Below the pieces are notes generated by a model. It was not told the DNA's origin and did no database searches. It saw only the letters and a program-made list of their open reading frames with translations. DNA of 64,000 nt from an uncultured Collinsella sp. (GTDB taxonomy: Bacteria > Actinomycetota > Coriobacteriia > Coriobacteriales > Coriobacteriaceae): NCBI GenBank assembly GCA_900556875.1, contig USQQ01000004.1:1-64000 (forward strand), written 5' to 3'. The translations under genes were made by a program, and so were the position numbers. Positions 59,510 through 64,000 of this stretch are shown here, one piece after another; position 1 is the first letter of the stretch, and every line of letters starts with the position of its first letter.

Positions 59510-60814
59510 CTACTTGCGCAGCGGCTTGGGCAGCGGAATGCCCGCCGCGATGACGGCGGCGATGATCATGCAGACGATACCCTTGAGCGGGAAGCACATG
59601 AGCAGCAGGCCCACAACCATGACCGGCTGACGCATAACGGCGCCCATCGTCGAGGCGGTGCAGACGGCGACGCAAAAGACCGGATCGGCGCCGGTGAGGA
59701 TGGCAAGACCATAGCCCAGGCTCACACCCGAGAAGATAACCGGGAAGAAGTGGCCGCCACGCCAACCAAGGTTGATGAGGGCGGGCGTCAGCATGGCCTT
59801 AACAAGACCGGTCGCGATAAGCACGCCGGCGGGAATGGTCAGATAGGTCTCCATGAGCACGTCGGCTTGGGTCTCGCCGGCAAACATGGTGTAGGGCAGG
59901 ACCGTGCCACAGATGGCGAGCGCCAGACCGGCTAGCATGGCCTTGACGACAGGGCGCTCCCCTATGGTGTGGGCCAACGCCTCGCTCGCGTGCTCCGAGA
60001 CAAAGTACAGCCAGCCGCAGACCGTACCGATGAGTGCCAGGGGAATAAGCCAGACAAGCTCAAGGTTGCCCACCTGGGCAGCCTCGAACCTCGGCATACC
60101 CATACCGCCGCCCATAAGCTGTCCGAGCAGCAGATAGGTGCCCAGGCCGCCGGCAATCGCGATGCCGTAGACCACGGTCTTTTGCGCCTTGGGCAGCTTG
60201 ATGGTGATCTCGTCGGAGGCGGAATCCTCGTCTTCGTTGGCGCCCTGGCCATCGGCGCTACCGGCGAGCGGCGCCACAAAACCAAAGACGGGCGCGGTAA
60301 AGAGCGCCGTCAGGGCGGCCTGGGTACCCAGCAGCGTGAGCTGCCTAAACTCGGCACCAAAGCGACGCATGCGGTCGCCGACCCAGCTGCACAGACCCGC
60401 GATAACGCCGGTCAGGCCGGCCTCCGGTCCAATGCTTCCGCCAAACAGCAGCGGCAGCAACGCCGCGAGCGAAAGCTTGCCCAGGTTGTCGTACGGATAG
60501 CGACCGTCTTGCTTAACCTTGGCCATTACCTGGTTGAGGTCATCGGTCTTGGTGCCCGTCATCTTTTCGTACAGGCCGATCAGCAGGCCGCCCAGCAGGC
60601 AGACGAAAAACGGATACGGCAAAAACCCGAACGGGCCGCTCGCGAGCTCGGGTGAAGCGACGCCCAGCATATGCGGGATCTCGGTCCATAGATAGTCGAT
60701 ACCGCGCTCCATCGCAAAGAAGAACAGCCAGACCGCGGTGCCCGCAAACGCACCGGTCGCAGCCACGCTCACTAAGAACAGCGCACGGTTTTTGGGTTTT
60801 GCAAGGGTATCCAT
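59510..60814 (-). CDS. ClC-family chloride channel/antiporter
   Basis: The 434-aa protein has ClC signatures GGSIGPEAG and GGHFFPVIFSG, forming the anion path. Gating-glutamate position cannot be aligned by eye with certainty. A charged cytoplasmic loop (ANEDEDSASDEITIKL) lies mid-protein. No fluoride riboswitch is seen upstream. GGAGG of the region GGGAGGTCCC precedes the ATG at 60814. Confidence 0.85.
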   Translation of the reverse strand: MDTLAKPKNRALFLVSVAATGAFAGTAVWLFFFAMERGIDYLWTEIPHMLGVASPELASGPFGFLPYPFFVCLLGGLLIGLYEKMTGTKTDDLNQVMAKVKQDGRYPYDNLGKLSLAALLPLLFGGSIGPEAGLTGVIAGLCSWVGDRMRRFGAEFRQLTLLGTQAALTALFTAPVFGFVAPLAGSADGQGANEDEDSASDEITIKLPKAQKTVVYGIAIAGGLGTYLLLGQLMGGGMGMPRFEAAQVGNLELVWLIPLALIGTVCGWLYFVSEHASEALAHTIGERPVVKAMLAGLALAICGTVLPYTMFAGETQADVLMETYLTIPAGVLIATGLVKAMLTPALINLGWRGGHFFPVIFSGVSLGYGLAILTGADPVFCVAVCTASTMGAVMRQPVMVVGLLLMCFPLKGIVCMIIAAVIAAGIPLPKPLRK

Positions 60815-60939
60815 CGGGACCTCCCGTGGTCAAATCGACAAAGATACGTTTTATTGTAGGACGAGCAGGCCTCGGGCGGGCTAACCATCTACGCCGCGAA
60901 CGGTGCCGTTGGGTGCCGCACGAGCGATGAGCCTAAGGC

Positions 60940-61473
60940 TTAGGCGCCGATAATCGATGCGATTTGACGCAGGTCGTCGGCAAAGTAGATGCCGGTCTGG
61001 CGCTGCGGGCTCGATAGGCCCTTGTCGATCATGCGCCCGAGCAGCGACTTAAGATCGTTGTAGTAGCCCCCGAGGTTGTACAGGATGCACGGCGCATCGA
61101 GATGCCCCAACGACACGGCGGACATGACCTCGGCAATCTCCTCGAGCGTGCCCGTACCGCCCGGGAAGGCGATGAACGCGTCGCCGAGCTCGATCATCTT
61201 GGCCTTACGCTCGGCCATGTCACTCGTCACGATGAGATCGTCAATACCGTCGTGTTGAAACTCTGCCTCGATAAAAAAGCTCGGCTCAACGCCCGTCACA
61301 TGCCCGCCAGCATTGAGCACGCTATCGGCAAGCGCGCCCATCAGGCCCGACTTGGAGCCGCCGTATACCAGCGCGTGGCCGTTGGAGCCAATCCACGTGC
61401 CGAGCTCTCGCACTGCAGGCAGAAACGCCGGGTCGTTGCCGACGCTCGCGCCCAGGTATACCGTGATATTCAT
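60940..61473 (-). CDS. LOG-family protein (nucleoside 5'-monophosphate phosphoribohydrolase)
   Basis: The 177-aa protein has the LOG signature PGGTGTLEE and the Arg-Lys of MAERKAKMIEL. LOG enzymes release the base from adenosine monophosphate or cytokinin ribotides; in bacteria they act in purine salvage or stress. It lies 36 bases after the K+ channel gene on the same strand. Confidence 0.9.
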   Translation of the reverse strand: MNITVYLGASVGNDPAFLPAVRELGTWIGSNGHALVYGGSKSGLMGALADSVLNAGGHVTGVEPSFFIEAEFQHDGIDDLIVTSDMAERKAKMIELGDAFIAFPGGTGTLEEIAEVMSAVSLGHLDAPCILYNLGGYYNDLKSLLGRMIDKGLSSPQRQTGIYFADDLRQIASIIGA

Positions 61474-61509
61474 ATTCAGTCCCCCTCGTCGTGACGCGCG
61501 TCGCCCGTT

Positions 61510-61935
61510 CTAGCGTTGGCGTCGGCGATATTCGCGCACACGGCGCGACAGGTCGGCGAGCTCGTCACGATCGAGCTCTTCCAAATGCTCGAGATCGTCC
61601 ATAAAGCGCGCCATGGTGTCCTTTTGACGCATCTTGATGAGCGTGTTGCAGTAGTTCACCGCCACGCCCGTGAGCATGGCGATGTAGAAGATGCTGATGA
61701 CGCTCAAAACGACGGTGATAGCGCGGGCAACCGGCGTCTCGGCCGGGATATCACCGAAGCCGATCGTCGATACGGTCTCAAAGCTAAACCAGAGGCCGTC
61801 GCCAAACGTGAGGGTCGTGGGCTCGGACAGCCAGACGGCCGTCGAGCACAGCAGATAGAAGACGAGAAACAGGCCCGTGATGCGCGCAAAGCCAGCCTGG
61901 CGCAACACGTCAGCAAGCGTCCTCAACTTGTTCAT
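61510..61935 (-). CDS. Two-transmembrane potassium channel
   Basis: The 141-aa protein has a first helix LFLVFYLLCSTAVWL, a pore with the selectivity filter TIGFGD and a second helix (ITVVLSVISIFYIAMLTGVA), then a charged C-terminal coiled tail (MDDLEHLEELDRDELADLSR). It is a minimal K+ channel without a voltage sensor or RCK domain. AGAGG precedes the ATG at 61935; the longer frame to 62040 has no site and enters the repeat at 62009. Confidence 0.85.
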   Translation of the reverse strand: MNKLRTLADVLRQAGFARITGLFLVFYLLCSTAVWLSEPTTLTFGDGLWFSFETVSTIGFGDIPAETPVARAITVVLSVISIFYIAMLTGVAVNYCNTLIKMRQKDTMARFMDDLEHLEELDRDELADLSRRVREYRRRQR

Positions 61936-62008
61936 CGCGACCTCTTTTCCCAGACGCCCAATCACATTCGCTCGGTATTGTCCCACGCCTCCCCCGCAAA
62001 CGGAACTA

Positions 62009-62060
62009 GTCATTGGGGACGTTCTTAAATGACTAGTCAAACAAGAACGTCCCCAATGAC
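62009..62060. repeat. GGGGAC-core palindrome, family C copy 2
   Basis: Perfect 18-base arms GTCATTGGGGACGTTCTT (62009-62026) and AAGAACGTCCCCAATGAC (62043-62060), loop with GACTAG. Same family as 9937-9988; this copy is the less decayed one. It lies between the K+ channel and the sensor kinase, which are divergent. Confidence 0.9.
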
Positions 62061-62148
62061 TACCTGACCGTTTAGCGGTGCGGTGGCTGAGTGGGCAGGT
62101 TGAGCTGGTATCCTTATGTGATACTGTCTCGACTCGATAGGATTACAT

Positions 62149-64000
62149 GTGAAACCTTCCGCCATCCTTCGTTTGGCTCTATATCGCACCCTAGCCGTCG
62201 CGGTTGCCGTACTCACCGTACTGAGCGCCGTCATGCCTGCCCCCGCCTTTGCCGCCGACTCCGACCACCAGGTCAAGACGGTCCGCGTTGGCTGGCTCGT
62301 CAACAACAAAGGCTTCCAGGAAGGCACGCCGGGCGAGCGCCTCTCGGGATGGGGCTACGAGTACCTCCAGACCCTCTCGTATTACACAAAGGGCTGGCAA
62401 TACGAATACGTTAGCGGCACCTTCTCCGAGCTTATGGACATGCTCGAGGCAGGCGAAATCGACCTCATGCCCAACATCTCGTATTCGGCAGAACGCGAGC
62501 AGAAGCTGCTCTTTTCCTCAAATCCCGAGGGCACCGAGCGCTACTATATCTACGCCAGGCCCGACCGCGACGATCTAGCCAAGGGTGACCCTCAGGCGCT
62601 CCAAGGCCTCACCATCGGCTGCAACTCTGGCGTTATGCAAACTATCGTCGGCCAGCAGTGGCTCGCCAACGAAGACGTTACCTGCACCTATAAAGAAATC
62701 GACACCGGCAGCGCCCTCTTTGAGGCGCTTGCAGACGGCGAGGTCGACGCCGTCATCATGAACGACACCATTTCGTCGCCCGATGCGTCACCCATGTTCT
62801 ACGTAGGCTCGAGCGACTACTATTTTGCCGTTCCCAAAAGCCGCCCTGACCTGATGAACGACATCAACGCCGCCATGACGACCATCGCCCGCGATAACCC
62901 GCGCTATAACGAGGAAGTCAAAACGAGTTACTCGACCCAAAACAGTGGCTCGTCATCGCTCACCGGCACCGAGACCACCTGGCTCAAAGAAAACGGCAAT
63001 ACCATCACGCTCGGCTATCTTAAAAACCAACTTCCCTACTGTACGCAAAATGACGACGGCGAGATGGAAGGGTCGCTCGCCTCGCTTGCAACGACGTTGC
63101 ACGACAAGTTTGACATTACGGTCAAAACAATCGCACTCTCGAACAACAAGCAAATGATCAAAGCCCTTTCCAACGGAACCATCGATGTCGCCCTGCCGTT
63201 GTTTCGCGACTACTGGCTCGCCGAGCAGACAGGGGTCATCCAGTCAAACTCGATGGGAACGGTTTCGCTGACCGCCATTCACAATGGCAAAAACCTGAAC
63301 AGCGACCTTAAGAACATCGCTTGTACAAAGAGCACAATCGTTAACCGTTTTGAGCTCGAAAGTCTCTTTCCGAACGCAACGGTAACCGAGTATTCGAATG
63401 ACGGCGAGGTGCTCAAAGCCCTCGATGAGGGGAAGGCACGTTGCATCATTGTCCCCAGCACGCGCCTGGAAACTCTCCGCGACATCTACGACATCGAGGA
63501 TTTCGAAACACAGGAACTCACCAACACGGCACAACTATCGTGTTTAATTTCGCGCGGCAAGCCCGAGCTGCTGGGAATCATCAATAAGGGCATCGTCAAT
63601 GCAGGTGAATCGCTCTCTGCAAACAGCTATTTCCCCACATCGTACTCGGCGCAAGAATCGGATGCGTTCCGACTTCTCTACCGCAACCGCATCGTCATTG
63701 CGGCAGTCGTCATCTGCATTTTGCACACCGGCATCGTCATCCTTGTCTGGTCGCTTTACCGCGCACAGGAGGAACGGCAGAAAGCCGATGCCGCCAACGC
63801 CGCCAAAACCGCTTTCCTCACGCGCATGAGCCACGACATCCGCACGCCGCTCAACGGCATCCTGGGCCTTATCGAAATTGAGGAATTGAGAGAAGGCGAC
63901 ATGCAGGTCGCCCGCGAAAGCCGCGCCAAGGCGCGCGTTGCCGCCAATCACCTGCTGTCACTGATTAACGACATCCTCGAGATGGGCAGGATCGAGGAGC
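62149..64000 (+). CDS. BvgS-like sensor kinase with two solute-binding domains (truncated by window)
   Basis: The readable 617 residues start with a signal anchor (AVLTVLSAVMPAPAFAADS). Two tandem bacterial solute-binding (SBP type 3) domains follow, beginning KTVRVGWLVNN and NTITLGYLKNQ. A transmembrane helix (IVIAAVVICILHTGIVILVW) leads to a HisKA dimerisation domain with MSHDIRTPLNGI. The gene continues beyond 64000, so the ATPase and any receiver domain are not seen. GTG at 62149 follows AGGATTACAT. It should sense small molecules outside the membrane through venus-flytrap domains, as BvgS does. Confidence 0.88.
   Translation, partial: MKPSAILRLALYRTLAVAVAVLTVLSAVMPAPAFAADSDHQVKTVRVGWLVNNKGFQEGTPGERLSGWGYEYLQTLSYYTKGWQYEYVSGTFSELMDMLEAGEIDLMPNISYSAEREQKLLFSSNPEGTERYYIYARPDRDDLAKGDPQALQGLTIGCNSGVMQTIVGQQWLANEDVTCTYKEIDTGSALFEALADGEVDAVIMNDTISSPDASPMFYVGSSDYYFAVPKSRPDLMNDINAAMTTIARDNPRYNEEVKTSYSTQNSGSSSLTGTETTWLKENGNTITLGYLKNQLPYCTQNDDGEMEGSLASLATTLHDKFDITVKTIALSNNKQMIKALSNGTIDVALPLFRDYWLAEQTGVIQSNSMGTVSLTAIHNGKNLNSDLKNIACTKSTIVNRFELESLFPNATVTEYSNDGEVLKALDEGKARCIIVPSTRLETLRDIYDIEDFETQELTNTAQLSCLISRGKPELLGIINKGIVNAGESLSANSYFPTSYSAQESDAFRLLYRNRIVIAAVVICILHTGIVILVWSLYRAQEERQKADAANAAKTAFLTRMSHDIRTPLNGILGLIEIEELREGDMQVARESRAKARVAANHLLSLINDILEMGRIEE

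Noticed and set aside
60815..60939. Fluoride riboswitch upstream of the ClC gene
   Set aside because: The conserved fluoride-aptamer elements were not found in the leader, so F- specificity cannot be claimed.

Overview
The window looks like chromosomal DNA of a high-GC, obligately anaerobic gut actinobacterium of the Coriobacteriia, most likely Collinsella. This is an inference from a reverse-type rubrerythrin, a bile-salt-hydrolase-type enzyme, an HTH-aminotransferase fusion, LAxTG-like surface proteins and the style of the intergenic palindromes. No rRNA, tRNA, CRISPR array, prophage or transposase was recognised. The right end cuts through a sensor kinase gene.

Layout. 1-5 kb: a phosphoesterase, a HIRAN protein, a possible tiny membrane-peptide/antisense-RNA locus, an alcohol/aldehyde dehydrogenase operon and rubrerythrin. 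5.2-6.75 kb: a DUF559-like gene bracketed by two 121-bp repeats. 6.7-9.8 kb: pdxR divergent from pdxST (vitamin B6). 10-17 kb: an RGG-tailed winged-helix protein, two non-canonical peptide deformylase paralogues, an XRE-HTH/aminotransferase fusion, a LysR/EamA divergent pair and a choloylglycine hydrolase. 17-22.6 kb: a purine permease and two tandemly duplicated cell-wall-anchored proteins. 22.7-28 kb: an esterase, uracil permease, a MetE-like enzyme, LysR and a HAD phosphatase. 28-30.1 kb: a TPP-riboswitch operon (thiM, thiamine-binding protein, thiE), then three tandem 46-bp palindromes. 30.3-38.9 kb: a patatin, two c-di-GMP proteins, a flavoprotein, an ArsC-like protein, a CobW GTPase and TrmL. 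38.9-46 kb: two AAA ATPases, a UvrA-like protein and a TetM-like GTPase separated by four copies of one palindrome. 46-64 kb: rRNA methyltransferases (RsmJ, RlmA), MATE, a second LysR/EamA pair, uracil-DNA glycosylase, SDR, a VUT transporter, RF3, a GntR/ABC operon, ClC, LOG, a K+ channel and a BvgS-like kinase.

How parts work together. Three cofactor or nutrient units are clear: PdxR with PdxST, the TPP-controlled thiamine salvage operon, and purine and uracil uptake. Divergent LysR/EamA pairs occur twice with palindromes between them. The most unusual theme is the intergenic repeats: several palindromic families, many with a GGGAC/GTCCC core, abut genes so closely that they supply the last codons and stop codon of the neighbouring gene. 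Start codons below were often moved inward from the longest open frame because a good ribosome-binding site precedes an internal ATG or GTG.
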